Positions 52,560-60,627 of a DNA stretch of 64,000 nt are shown one piece after another. The DNA is taken from the NCBI RefSeq assembly GCF_017873245.1, contig NZ_JAGGJY010000012.1, positions 62,001 through 126,000 of the forward strand, written 5' to 3'. Source of the DNA: Clostridium tertium. GTDB lineage: Bacteria > Bacillota > Clostridia > Clostridiales > Clostridiaceae. Position 1 is the first letter of the stretch. Every line of letters begins with the position of its first letter. The notes under the pieces were generated by a model that did no database searches, had not been told where the DNA came from, and was given only the letters and a program-made list of their open reading frames with translations. The translations under genes were made by a program, and so were the position numbers.

Positions 52560-53823
52560 TAGCTTCACCCCCTTTCTTGTATTGCTTACCTACATCTGTT
52601 ATAGGAATATAGTTACCATTCATAACTAATACATCTCCTCCTTCCTCTGATGGATATCCTAGTTCATCTCTACCTTCATTAGGCATAATTAAACCATTGT
52701 TAACGCCTTTAGAAAGTATCTCCATTTGTGTTTTACTATCTGTTCTTAACAATACCTTCTCATTAAATTTAAAATGATATCCCTCTTCTATTTCTTCCTT
52801 AGTTAATAACTTATAATTAAGTTCTTCTTCATATTGCTTTAATATAAATAATACAGTATCTACATAAAAGCTAAGTTGTTGCATTTCTGAATTAGAATAA
52901 GAACTTTTTTCATAATCATTTAACTGATTAGGTTTAATTCCAAATGCTCCTGCTATTTGCAATGCATTAAATTTCTTTAATTCAAAGAACTGACTATCAG
53001 TAAGTTTAATATCCAAAGGTACTAATTTCATTCCTAAAGGAACAGGAATAATCTTTCCAGAGTTTTCAGAACCATTTGCAAATCTTTCGAATCCTCCTAC
53101 AAGTTTTTCCTCTGCTGCTTTATCTAAATCACCTGTATATTCCAAAACAGCTTTAGCAGTAAGTCCACTTTTATATAGGTTATTCATAAAGTTTTGACTT
53201 TCTAAACCACCTTCTAGAGTGCTTTTCAATACTTCTCTTACAGGAACTCCTAAAATACCATCAAAGCTATATGAAGTTTTAAAATGCATTACATCATCAC
53301 TATTAAATAAATACTGTTCTGTTGAATATTTATCAGTATATAAATACCATATCCTACCTTTTGCCCCAAAGTATCCTTCATCATCTATAAGGACCTGAAC
53401 ATCGTTAGATGGCATTACCCATAAATCTTGTATTTCATAACTTCCACCATACTTTTCTCTTTTGAATTTTCTTCTTATCCATACATAAGCATTACCATAA
53501 TGATTTCTATTTTGCTCCACTGTCGCCCAAAATATAGAAGGTGTCATTAATGCATTAGGTCTTGTCCTTAAAAGCCTGTGAACTTTATTAGATTTAACCC
53601 TTTGTACTCCCTTATCTGTATCTTGACGAAACTTCAAAGGCATTTTCCCTAATGTTTCTGATAACATCTTTAAGCAAGTAAAATAAGTTACTTCACTTAC
53701 TAATTTCTTAGGAGTTGAACTTATTCCAAGCCATTCTAATAATTCTTGACTTTGCATATCTACAGATTTAGCTGGAGTAATAGCGTTTTTTATTCCTTTT
53801 GCAATTCTACTAAATACATTCAA
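52543..53823 (-). CDS. Portal protein (HK97 family)
   Basis: 426 residues. Conserved segments are RKLLRTRPNALMTPSIFW-type and HYGNAYVWIRR at about 110, then HFKTSYSFDGILGVPVREV and FGIKPNQLND (about 300). It forms the dodecameric DNA entry ring. Start TTG at 53823, seven bases after AGGAGG; directly follows the large terminase by 13 bases. Confidence 0.94.
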   Translation of the reverse strand: MNVFSRIAKGIKNAITPAKSVDMQSQELLEWLGISSTPKKLVSEVTYFTCLKMLSETLGKMPLKFRQDTDKGVQRVKSNKVHRLLRTRPNALMTPSIFWATVEQNRNHYGNAYVWIRRKFKREKYGGSYEIQDLWVMPSNDVQVLIDDEGYFGAKGRIWYLYTDKYSTEQYLFNSDDVMHFKTSYSFDGILGVPVREVLKSTLEGGLESQNFMNNLYKSGLTAKAVLEYTGDLDKAAEEKLVGGFERFANGSENSGKIIPVPLGMKLVPLDIKLTDSQFFELKKFNALQIAGAFGIKPNQLNDYEKSSYSNSEMQQLSFYVDTVLFILKQYEEELNYKLLTKEEIEEGYHFKFNEKVLLRTDSKTQMEILSKGVNNGLIMPNEGRDELGYPSEEGGDVLVMNGNYIPITDVGKQYKKGGEANEKNT

Positions 53824-53836
53824 TTTCTCACCTCCT

Positions 53837-55558
53837 TTACATCCATCCCATCATCTTCAAATAATTTTCTGTTGATTTATTTATATCTATAGAGTTTTGT
53901 TGTAAATATAATTGTGTATAACAGAAAATACTTGCAACTACTAAATCTATCCTAGCTTTATTCTTATTTTCCTTAGCTAGTAATATATCATCTGTAGTTC
54001 TTCCTTTTATTGTTGTAGTATTACTCATACACCAATCTAATAGTTTATTATTTTCATAAAATACTTTTCCTAAATAAACATCATCCCTAAATTGTTTTAT
54101 AGCTGGTGATAAATTACCATATGTTTGTTTTAATAGTATCACTTCATAATCTTTTGCTAGACTTTCCATCATCTGCATTGCATTGTATGGATCTGATACA
54201 ATACATTTGATTTTACAATTATACTTAGTTTCTATATTCCTTATATGTTCTTCAACTATTGTATAGTTAACGATTGCCCCAGGAGTTATAGTGCAATATC
54301 CTTTTTCTTGAAAGCTTCTATAATCTATCTTTTCTCTTCTTTCTGGGAGTGTATCTTCTGGTAAGAATCCATGTGATTTTAAATAATATTTATTATTTTC
54401 TTTATACATTATAGAAATTGCAGTTAAATCAGTTGTTAATGAAAGGTCAACTCCAACAACAACTTCCTTGCCTTTTAAATTTAAAGTTTCTTTTCCTTCT
54501 AACTCCTTATTATTAATATTGCATTTTTTCCATGCTTCAAAGTTGAGATATTTTTCTTCACTATTCTCTTGCATAAATACATTGCAAGTCTTAGTTATAA
54601 ATTCCTCTTTCAAATTATCTTGAATTAAGGCTTTGTCTCTATCTTCACGCATTATTTGATAGTTTTCTTCTAATCTTAAAGGATTAGCTTGATATAGTCC
54701 TATATCATTCCATATATTTTCTTTATCAGCATAATAGACAAGTGCAAACATTCTTTCGTTATCAACTACACCTGTATATACTTTTCTAATATAATCTAAA
54801 TCCTCTTCCATAATAGAATTATTAATAGCATAAGCTGTTGTAGTTCTAAATACTAATGGATTTATTACATTCTTTTGCCCTGATTTCATAGCGTTAAAAT
54901 TACTACTCTCACTAAAGTTACCATGTTCATCACTTACGAATGCTGATGGTCTTACTGAGTTATTCTTACCCGCTTCAGCAACTCTAGGCTCAAAGTAACT
55001 ATTGGTTAATTTACAAGTAATCCTACCTGTCTTAGTAGTTGATATATTGAAATGTTTCTTTATTAATGGACTTGCATTAATGATTTGCTCCATTATCTTT
55101 TTAATCTCTGCTGCTAGTTCCTTAGTTAAGCATATAGAATAAAACTCTGAATATTGCTGTTCTGTAAGCAGTAATAATATAAATACTAATCCTATCAAAG
55201 CAGTTTTACCGTTTTTTCTAGCAATAAATAGGGTTACATCATTATATCTAAACTTAGATTTATTATTTTTATATCTCCACCCAAATATATTTGCAATAAA
55301 AAAGCATTGGAACGGATCTAAATGTTCCAACACTTCATTATTTGCTAAATATCCAGTTGCAAAATTCATTAACTTTAGTAGATTATTTATTTTCAGGAGT
55401 TCGTTAACATCTAGATAAAATTCAAATTCATCCTCATATTGTCTCTTATAATAATCTTGTATAAATATTGCACATTGTTTTTTTACTTCCCATGTAGTAA
55501 TTTCTCTACCTTCTACTACATCTGTTGCATATTTAACAGCACGATCTAGTAATATCAT
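53837..55558 (-). CDS. Terminase large subunit
   Basis: 573 residues. An N-terminal ATPase with Walker A-like ARKNGKT (113-119) and downstream FVSDEHGNF (Walker B/DE), and a C-terminal RNase H-like nuclease with VVGVDLSLTTDLTA (about 366) and VSDPYNA (about 450). It drives DNA packaging and cuts genome ends. Overlaps the small subunit gene by four bases. Confidence 0.95.
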   Translation of the reverse strand: MILLDRAVKYATDVVEGREITTWEVKKQCAIFIQDYYKRQYEDEFEFYLDVNELLKINNLLKLMNFATGYLANNEVLEHLDPFQCFFIANIFGWRYKNNKSKFRYNDVTLFIARKNGKTALIGLVFILLLLTEQQYSEFYSICLTKELAAEIKKIMEQIINASPLIKKHFNISTTKTGRITCKLTNSYFEPRVAEAGKNNSVRPSAFVSDEHGNFSESSNFNAMKSGQKNVINPLVFRTTTAYAINNSIMEEDLDYIRKVYTGVVDNERMFALVYYADKENIWNDIGLYQANPLRLEENYQIMREDRDKALIQDNLKEEFITKTCNVFMQENSEEKYLNFEAWKKCNINNKELEGKETLNLKGKEVVVGVDLSLTTDLTAISIMYKENNKYYLKSHGFLPEDTLPERREKIDYRSFQEKGYCTITPGAIVNYTIVEEHIRNIETKYNCKIKCIVSDPYNAMQMMESLAKDYEVILLKQTYGNLSPAIKQFRDDVYLGKVFYENNKLLDWCMSNTTTIKGRTTDDILLAKENKNKARIDLVVASIFCYTQLYLQQNSIDINKSTENYLKMMGWM

Positions 55559-56016
55559 TTACTACCACCAGCCAATACTTTTAACAGAACATCTTCATCT
55601 CTTTCTTTTGCTTGCATATTTATATTCCCTAACTTAGCTCTACTTTGTGGACTTAATGATAATTCATTACAACACCTAAAAAAATCTTTAGTATATTCAC
55701 TTTTAGCCTTGATTAAATCTTTATCATATATTCTATTTATATCATTATTTATAAGCTTTTCTATTTGCTGCAATCTATCTATTGCTATAGAAGTTTGAGA
55801 TAAAATATAAATGTCTAAATTTCCAAGTATATTACTTTCTCTAAGTTGATCTACGACGTAATTAAATATTTTCTTTTGTCTTGCATTTAAATGAGTTGGT
55901 GGGGAAATGTTATCTGCTCCACCTTTTAACTTTTCTTCTGTTTCTAATCTTAACTCTTTCTCTTCTTTAGTTAAATTTTTACTCATTACTTTAACACTTT
56001 TACTAGGTCTTGCCAC
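55555..56016 (-). CDS. Terminase small subunit (P27 family)
   Basis: 153 residues from a GTG start with AGGAGG seven bases upstream. P27-type features are PPTHLNARQKKIFNYVVDQLRESNIL and the C-terminal LSLSPQSRAKLGN. It recognises the packaging site and loads the large subunit. It is next to an HNH gene, the usual arrangement for cos-packaging HK97-like phages. Confidence 0.93.
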   Translation of the reverse strand: MARPSKSVKVMSKNLTKEEKELRLETEEKLKGGADNISPPTHLNARQKKIFNYVVDQLRESNILGNLDIYILSQTSIAIDRLQQIEKLINNDINRIYDKDLIKAKSEYTKDFFRCCNELSLSPQSRAKLGNINMQAKERDEDVLLKVLAGGSK

Positions 56017-56112
56017 TCCCTCACCTCCTTATTTTTTCATTTAGGGAGTTTTTCTAAACTGAATCTCCACACGCACTCTCCAAGTGATTACTCTAAACTT
56101 TTTAGATACCCC
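56017..56112. other. HNH-terminase intergenic region, candidate packaging site
   Basis: On the minus strand it contains GGGGTAGGGGGTA close to the HNH stop and two GGAGA motifs (within GGAGAGTGCGTGTGGAGA). It is the only G-rich non-coding stretch near the terminase genes. Phages with an HNH-TerS-TerL order usually have their cos site here. Confidence 0.35.
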
Positions 56113-56484
56113 CTACCCCTTCATGCTATTATGCCTCTTCTGGTGACAACTTTCACATAGACATATTAGATTGTTTATATCTAATCTTCTTGACCAATCT
56201 TCTTTAATTGGTACTATATGGTGTACTGTATTGTATGGTGTTATGACATTGTTATCTAAACAATCTTTACATAGTGCATGATCTCTTACTATTGCTAATT
56301 GTCTTACTGTGTTCCATTCCTTACTCTTGTAGAACTTATTGTATTTACTATCTCTCTCATAAGTAGTTTTCTTATAGTATCTTATATTTTGTTTACGTTC
56401 CTCTTCTGCTTTTACTTCACATTCAGGACACCTTTTCATACTATAAGGTATTACTTTACCACATCTGCATATCTTCTTTAACAT
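56113..56484 (-). CDS. HNH endonuclease (phage packaging-associated)
   Basis: 123 residues. An N-terminal zinc ribbon (CRCG, CPEC) is followed by an HNH core: YKSKEWNTVRQLAIVRDHALCKDC, TVHHIVPIKED and LCLCESCHQKRH. Such HNH proteins beside terS are required for cos cleavage together with the terminase in several Gram-positive phages. It overlaps the upstream gene by 29 bases. Confidence 0.92.
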   Translation of the reverse strand: MLKKICRCGKVIPYSMKRCPECEVKAEEERKQNIRYYKKTTYERDSKYNKFYKSKEWNTVRQLAIVRDHALCKDCLDNNVITPYNTVHHIVPIKEDWSRRLDINNLICLCESCHQKRHNSMKG

Positions 56485-56830
56485 TGCTTTCCTTTATAGA
56501 GAATCTATTAATTATTTCTCTTTTCATTTCCTTAACGGTTAATAGCTTATTACTTTCTATAAATAAGTTAGCGTTTATATCTTTATATTCAAAACTAACT
56601 TCTGTACCTATTAATAAATGTTCCATCATTCCTGAACCACAGAATATGGCTTCTGTTTTTAGACTTGCATCTGTTATTCTTATATCATCTTCTTTAATCT
56701 CATAGATATTACTGACCAACTCTATGTCATTAGTTAATAGTATTACTTTCTCTTTAAATTCATCTTCTAGTCTCGCTTTAACTTTACCATAGTCCTCGCT
56801 TCGAAGTTTATTCTTTAATCTAAATATCAT
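56456..56830 (-). CDS. Phage protein of unknown function, 124 residues
   Basis: A soluble protein with a basic N-terminus (RLKNKLRSEDYGKVKAR), a beta-rich centre and an acidic/helical C-terminus (IKESNVKEDMQMW). GGAGAGG precedes the ATG. It overlaps the HNH gene, so it is co-translated. No family recognised. Confidence 0.6.
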   Translation of the reverse strand: MIFRLKNKLRSEDYGKVKARLEDEFKEKVILLTNDIELVSNIYEIKEDDIRITDASLKTEAIFCGSGMMEHLLIGTEVSFEYKDINANLFIESNKLLTVKEMKREIINRFSIKESNVKEDMQMW

Positions 56831-56855
56831 AATATCCTCTCCTTTTATAAAAACA

Positions 56856-56885
56856 AAAAGAACCCTAATATAATAGAGTTCTTTT
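56856..56885 (-). terminator. Terminator after the zinc-ribbon gene
   Basis: 11-base arms (56856-56866, 56875-56885) with a wobble; TTTTTGTTTTT follows on the minus strand. Confidence 0.7.
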
Positions 56886-57144
56886 ATTTCTTCATATTAT
56901 CTTTTAACTTATTCATTTTAATTGTTACCTTATCTTTTAATTTATTAAACTCTCTTTGATCCTTTGTCTTTCTCTGAAGAGCCTGTAACCTTCTTATTTC
57001 TCTATCTGTATAAAAACAAATATACTTTCTTCCACAATGAGGACATTTAAAATATACCTCTCTTATATCATCTTTTACTTTTGCTTCTTTAAAAATAGGA
57101 TCTTCAAATATTTGATTGCACCCTAAATTACATATTCCTTTCAT
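56884..57144 (-). CDS. Small zinc-ribbon phage protein, 86 residues
   Basis: It has an N-terminal Cys pair (ICNLGC) and a central CPHC knuckle in VYFKCPHCGRKY, then a basic helical C-terminus (EIRRLQALQRKTKDQREF). It probably binds zinc and perhaps DNA. AAGGGG lies eight bases before the ATG. Found in the early-to-late transition region; function unknown. Confidence 0.65.
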   Translation of the reverse strand: MKGICNLGCNQIFEDPIFKEAKVKDDIREVYFKCPHCGRKYICFYTDREIRRLQALQRKTKDQREFNKLKDKVTIKMNKLKDNMKK

Positions 57145-57165
57145 TCTTAAAACCCCTTTATATTT

Positions 57166-57483
57166 TTAATCTATTTCTATCTCATCAAATGGAATACTTG
57201 CTTTGAAATATTCAGCTATAAATCTATTAAAATCATTTTTTTTTGCTATTCTATTTAAGTACCATCTTCCACACAATATTATTAAATTATTTTCTGTTAT
57301 CTTATTTATTCCTAATAATCTTTTTTCTGTTACTTCTATAATTTTATATTTATCTGTATCAATATATTTACTTATATAATTTATATACATCTTATTACAC
57401 ATACTATTTTCTGATATTAAGTAAATATTATCGAATTTAATATTGTTTATGTAGTTTATAATTCTAATTAAGGACTTCTTCAT
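57166..57483 (-). CDS. Phage protein of unknown function, 105 residues
   Basis: A soluble, basic protein with an alternating alpha/beta pattern (IRIINYINNIKFDNIYLIS, NLIILCGRWYLNRIAKK). AAGGAGG precedes the ATG by nine bases. No motif recognised. Confidence 0.6.
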   Translation of the reverse strand: MKKSLIRIINYINNIKFDNIYLISENSMCNKMYINYISKYIDTDKYKIIEVTEKRLLGINKITENNLIILCGRWYLNRIAKKNDFNRFIAEYFKASIPFDEIEID

Positions 57484-57510
57484 AATTTAATACCTCCTTA
57501 TATAATAAAA

Positions 57511-57534
57511 GAGTTAGCAATTAACTACTAACCC
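57511..57534 (-). terminator. Hairpin after the 58-residue protein gene
   Basis: GAGTTAG/CTAACCC arms, paired with one wobble on the minus strand, then TTTTATTAT. Confidence 0.45.
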
Positions 57535-57541
57535 TATCCTA

Positions 57542-57718
57542 TTACTTATTTAATCTTTCTAATTCAATACATTTAAATAAAAATCTTCCCACTACACTTT
57601 CTGTTTCTTTTGTTACATCTTCTCCAGCTTCTTCTCTTTTTTCTAACTCTATAGCTTCATCAAGAATATTTGCTAATTCTCTAAACGTATCTCTTAATCC
57701 AATTAAATCTTTTCCCAT
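57542..57718 (-). CDS. Small helical phage protein, 58 residues
   Basis: I place the start at ATG 57718, seven bases after GGAGAG; the open frame extends to 57793 into the next gene. The product is amphipathic and acidic (LRDTFRELANILDEAIELEKREEAGED). Function unknown. Confidence 0.55.
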   Translation of the reverse strand: MGKDLIGLRDTFRELANILDEAIELEKREEAGEDVTKETESVVGRFLFKCIELERLNK

Positions 57719-57738
57719 TTTATCACTCTCCATATTTT

Positions 57739-57948
57739 TTATTTTTGTCTTAATGCTCCATTTACCCTTTGGTATCTTCTTTCCCTCATACAAGTTTCTA
57801 AATCTTCGTATGGTGATAGAGTAAGTTCTATCTCTTCACATTTCTTATGATTCTTGCATAAAGGATTATGGAATAAACAAGCACACTTTAGATCTTGTCC
57901 TATCCAATTACTTAGAAATACATATTGTCTTTTCTTTACCTTACCCAT
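57739..57948 (-). CDS. Small Cys-containing phage protein, 69 residues
   Basis: The product has CACLFHNPLC (about 23-32) and CEE, CMRERR further on, possibly a zinc site, with a basic C-terminus. AGGTG precedes the ATG by six bases. No family recognised. Confidence 0.55.
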   Translation of the reverse strand: MGKVKKRQYVFLSNWIGQDLKCACLFHNPLCKNHKKCEEIELTLSPYEDLETCMRERRYQRVNGALRQK

Positions 57949-57976
57949 ATTATCACCTCACTTTTATATAAAATAA

Positions 57977-58002
57977 AAAGAACCCTTATTCAAAGGTTCT
58001 TT
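57977..58002 (-). terminator. Terminator after the 153-residue membrane protein gene
   Basis: 10-base arms with one wobble (57977-57986, 57993-58002), then TTTTTATTTT on the minus strand. Confidence 0.7.
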
Positions 58003-58005
58003 AAC

Positions 58006-58467
58006 TCATTTTATATTATTAAACACCCATTCAATTACTTTTGCCCCTACAAGTAAGAATATAACTAATCCAATCAAGCTTGCTATCCATTTTATAAATT
58101 GCTTTCTAATTTCTATTCCAGTATCACTTACTACTCCTACAATTGCTTTTTTCACCTTATACCATAATTTTTCTAATTTACTTTTACTTTCATATTCTAT
58201 GAGTTCGTTAGCTTTTTGGGTAGCGCATAATAAATCATAGTGTATAACGCAAATATTATTATTATATTGATTATACGCACTTCCTCCTTTAGTTGCCCAT
58301 TTATCATTTTTAGCTATAATTAAACCTTTTTCTAAAAACTTAAATATATACATACCTATTTCTTTAGTCATATCAGTATATAAGCCAGCAAACTTGTACT
58401 CTATATCTTTAGAACCATTTATTTGTCCAACAACATATTTTAATGCGGTTAACTCTTTTTCTTCCAC
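58006..58467 (-). CDS. C-terminally anchored membrane protein, 153 residues
   Basis: Residues 1-75 look like a helical/winged-helix fold (LTALKYVVGQINGSKDIEYKF, FKFLEKGLIIAKNDKW). Residues 128-147 are one transmembrane helix near the C-terminus (WIASLIGLVIFLLVGAKVIE). Start GTG at 58467, with AAGGGGGTGAGA upstream. The gene is bounded by terminators on both sides, so it is expressed on its own. Function unknown. Confidence 0.6.
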   Translation of the reverse strand: MEEKELTALKYVVGQINGSKDIEYKFAGLYTDMTKEIGMYIFKFLEKGLIIAKNDKWATKGGSAYNQYNNNICVIHYDLLCATQKANELIEYESKSKLEKLWYKVKKAIVGVVSDTGIEIRKQFIKWIASLIGLVIFLLVGAKVIEWVFNNIK

Positions 58468-58520
58468 ATTCTCACCCCCTTTTATTTAACAATTCTACAT
58501 TTAATTGCTAAATCCTTCAA

Positions 58521-58552
58521 AAAAGCACCTAACATTTCTGCTAAGTGCTTTT
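58521..58552 (-). terminator. Terminator of the late regulator gene
   Basis: About 13-base arms with wobbles (58521-58533, 58540-58552); TTTTTTGAAGG follows on the minus strand. Confidence 0.65.
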
Positions 58553-58607
58553 ATGGTATAAAAGGGTATTGAGAATTTATGAAATAATCCATCTTTCCAT
58601 ACTACTA

Positions 58608-59042
58608 TTATACATCTTCCAAAGTGCTAATAGGTGCTAAACCTTTTACGAAGTTATCATGTTTCATTCTTATAGTGCTTGTACCAAAATACATCTTTTC
58701 ACCTATCTCTTTCCAAGTAAGACCATCTAAATATCTATAAATAAATATTTGCCTAGTTTCTGAATCTTCTATGTTATAAATAAACTCTATTAAGCTATCC
58801 TTTTCTTCTACTAACTCATTCATCTTTCTTACTATTCTTTTATTAAGTCTTGCTACTTTTCTCTTATAACTTTCTAAGTCATAACCTTCTATATGCACTT
58901 TATGTTCTGTATAAGGGAAATAAGGACTAGATCCCTTAACACTATCTTCAACATGCTCTGGCTCTGTCTTTTCTAATTGTCTTTTAAGTAAATCTACTTC
59001 TGACATTAATTTTCTATATCTTTTTAATCTCTCTTTATCCAA
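58608..59042 (-). CDS. Sigma-70 region 4-like phage regulator (RinA/ArpU/DUF1492 type)
   Basis: 144 residues: N-terminal coiled coil (MDKERLKRYRKLMSEVDLLKRQLE) and a C-terminal HTH (IFIYRYLDGLTWKEIGEKMYFGTSTIRMKHD). This is the layout of small phage activators that switch on late transcription. It lies upstream of the packaging and structural genes on the same strand, where such activators act. Start TTG with AAGGAGG seven bases upstream. Confidence 0.8.
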   Translation of the reverse strand: MDKERLKRYRKLMSEVDLLKRQLEKTEPEHVEDSVKGSSPYFPYTEHKVHIEGYDLESYKRKVARLNKRIVRKMNELVEEKDSLIEFIYNIEDSETRQIFIYRYLDGLTWKEIGEKMYFGTSTIRMKHDNFVKGLAPISTLEDV

Positions 59043-59063
59043 TTTAATTCCTCCTTAATAATA

Positions 59064-59104
59064 AAAAATACCGCATATTCAATAATGAACAATGCGATAT
59101 TTTT
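59064..59104. terminator. Bidirectional terminator
   Basis: 13-base arms with one wobble (59064-59076, 59092-59104), with A/T runs on both sides. It ends the 180-residue membrane protein gene. Confidence 0.75.
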
Positions 59105-59116
59105 ATCTGTTTTTTA

Positions 59117-59659
59117 TTACTTTTTAATATCAATCTTTTCACTCTTACGCTTTGTGAATTTGTACAATTTTTTCTTTTCTCCAGCTACAATTGATTTAAT
59201 TAGTTTTTTTTCTTCCTCGATATATTTATCTATTAAGATCCATATTCTTTGTCTATTAAGGTCTGCTTTTTTTTGATATAATTCTATTTTATTATCATCA
59301 TTTATTGTTTCTAAGCCACTTGCAACCCAAGTCGCTAATTCGTTACAATTTTTTCGTAAGTCTAAAGAAAAGCTATTTTCATTATTTAAATTTATCCAAA
59401 CTCCTACTTTATAATTTAACACTTCATGAAAAAGAATGTTTTTTTCTTTTAAGAATTTTTTATATTCTAATTCTCTATAAATTTCAAGAATTCCAATTAC
59501 ATTTTTGAATAAATCTTGTTCCATTCTCCTACGTTCCTTAACAGTAACAGCTATTTGCCTATCTATCTTTTTTTGATTGGTATTAATAAATAATTCCACA
59601 CCAACCATTATCAATGTTCCGAATGAAATCAGCAAAGTTATTACAGAAACCCAATTCAT
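59117..59659 (-). CDS. Membrane-anchored coiled-coil protein, 180 residues, accessory candidate
   Basis: One N-terminal transmembrane helix (residues 4-26) is followed by a long charged helical region (NQKKIDRQIAVTVKERRRMEQDL) and a basic C-terminus (KKKLYKFTKRKSEKIDIKK). GAGGTG lies six bases before the ATG. It stands alone between a 228-base gap and a strong terminator, so it has its own expression. The topology would suit a superinfection-exclusion or membrane-stress protein, but there is no direct evidence. Confidence 0.65.
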   Translation of the reverse strand: MNWVSVITLLISFGTLIMVGVELFINTNQKKIDRQIAVTVKERRRMEQDLFKNVIGILEIYRELEYKKFLKEKNILFHEVLNYKVGVWINLNNENSFSLDLRKNCNELATWVASGLETINDDNKIELYQKKADLNRQRIWILIDKYIEEEKKLIKSIVAGEKKKLYKFTKRKSEKIDIKK

Positions 59660-59844
59660 TAAATCACCTCATTTCTTTATATATCTATATTTTATCAAAA
59701 GAATAATTAATAAGATATATTACTAAATAAAAATAAGTTAATTTATAGCATTGAATTATCTACTTTCTTACCATCATAATTAATAGTAATATCATATATT
59801 AAAAATATCACATTATTCAATTTTCAAAGAACATATTTTATATA

Positions 59845-59870
59845 GAGTAGACTACTTATGTAGTCCACCC
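59845..59870. terminator. Hairpin below the Cys-rich gene
   Basis: 11-base arms (59845-59855, 59860-59870) with two wobbles and a four-base loop. A five-T run follows on the plus strand only. Confidence 0.4.
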
Positions 59871-59887
59871 TTTTTCTGAATGACGTA

Positions 59888-60049
59888 TTAATCTTCATCT
59901 TCCAATTCTATTTCTTTAACTACTTTACAATCTAAATTTCTACAAGGATTATCACACACTGATTTCTCATTACACCAGTAACAACAAATATTCTTATCTA
60001 TCACATCATCACTCATCTGGCACTCATTTTCGCATTTAGCATACTTCAT
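59888..60049 (-). CDS. Cysteine-rich small phage protein, 53 residues
   Basis: ATG at 60049 follows AGGAGGTGAG; TAA at 59888. Eight cysteines occur in the spacing CENEC, ICCYWC, VCDNPC and LDC, suggesting two zinc knuckles, with an acidic tail (EIELEDED). It ends the ssb-nuclease-methyltransferase-mazG cluster. Function unknown. Confidence 0.68.
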   Translation of the reverse strand: MKYAKCENECQMSDDVIDKNICCYWCNEKSVCDNPCRNLDCKVVKEIELEDED

Positions 60050-60085
60050 ATACTCACCTCCTATTTATTTCGCAATAATATCAAA

Positions 60086-60172
60086 TTACTCTTCTTTATA
60101 ATTTCTAGTAGCTCCATATATCAATGCCCAATAAAATAGTACTGCTATTAACCATATAACCACTATTTTCAT
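60086..60172 (-). CDS. Small membrane peptide, 28 residues
   Basis: ATG at 60172 lies seven bases after GAGAGG and four bases past the mazG-like stop. The peptide starts MKIVVIWLIAVLFYWAL and ends ATRNYKEE, one helix with a charged tail. Coupled to the upstream gene. Function unknown. Confidence 0.5.
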   Translation of the reverse strand: MKIVVIWLIAVLFYWALIYGATRNYKEE

Positions 60173-60175
60173 ATG

Positions 60176-60616
60176 CTACCCTCTCAATCTTTTATCCAAT
60201 CTATCTATTTTCTTATCTATCCATTCTTCAATTTTTGTCTTATCATACATAAGTTCCAATTGCATTAACATTATAAATACATCTGCAATTTCTTCTTCAA
60301 CGTTATGATCCTTCCCCCTCAAATCTTTAGACAAAGCTTGTTGTAACTCTGCAAGTTCTTCCATGGCTACTATCTTCTGCATATCCTCACCAAATATTTT
60401 TATAGCTTTAAAGACTACTTCATCCTTATTAGATTTATATATCTGCCTACTATTTCTTTTAGAATATTTGCTTTTTATATTTTCTTTTTCCTCTAGCCAC
60501 ATTACGCTAAGTTCTTTTTCATTTATTTTAAACTCTCTTTTTAACTTCCTTATACCTTCTGTCTTTATAACTCCCTTGGTTATATATTCCTTTATTTTTT
60601 CTCTTACTTTATCCAT
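60176..60616 (-). CDS. MazG-like nucleotide pyrophosphohydrolase family protein
   Basis: 146 residues. The C-terminal half (about 75-146) has the all-alpha NTP-PPase metal pattern: EELAELQQALSK then EEEIADVFIMLMQLE (ExxE...ExxD). The N-terminal half is a basic helical region (VREKIKEYITKGVIKTEGIRKLK) that may be an HTH. It probably hydrolyses NTPs/dNTPs to monophosphates, cleansing the pool or countering host alarmones. AGGAGG lies seven bases before the ATG. Confidence 0.85.
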   Translation of the reverse strand: MDKVREKIKEYITKGVIKTEGIRKLKREFKINEKELSVMWLEEKENIKSKYSKRNSRQIYKSNKDEVVFKAIKIFGEDMQKIVAMEELAELQQALSKDLRGKDHNVEEEIADVFIMLMQLELMYDKTKIEEWIDKKIDRLDKRLRG

Positions 60617-60627
60617 TCATATTCCTC

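Noticed and set aside
57116..57128. Second copy of an AGGGTGCAA-like motif (possible att copy)
   Set aside because: It falls within the coding sequence of the zinc-ribbon gene, matches only about 12 bases and lacks the tandem copy and tRNA sequence.
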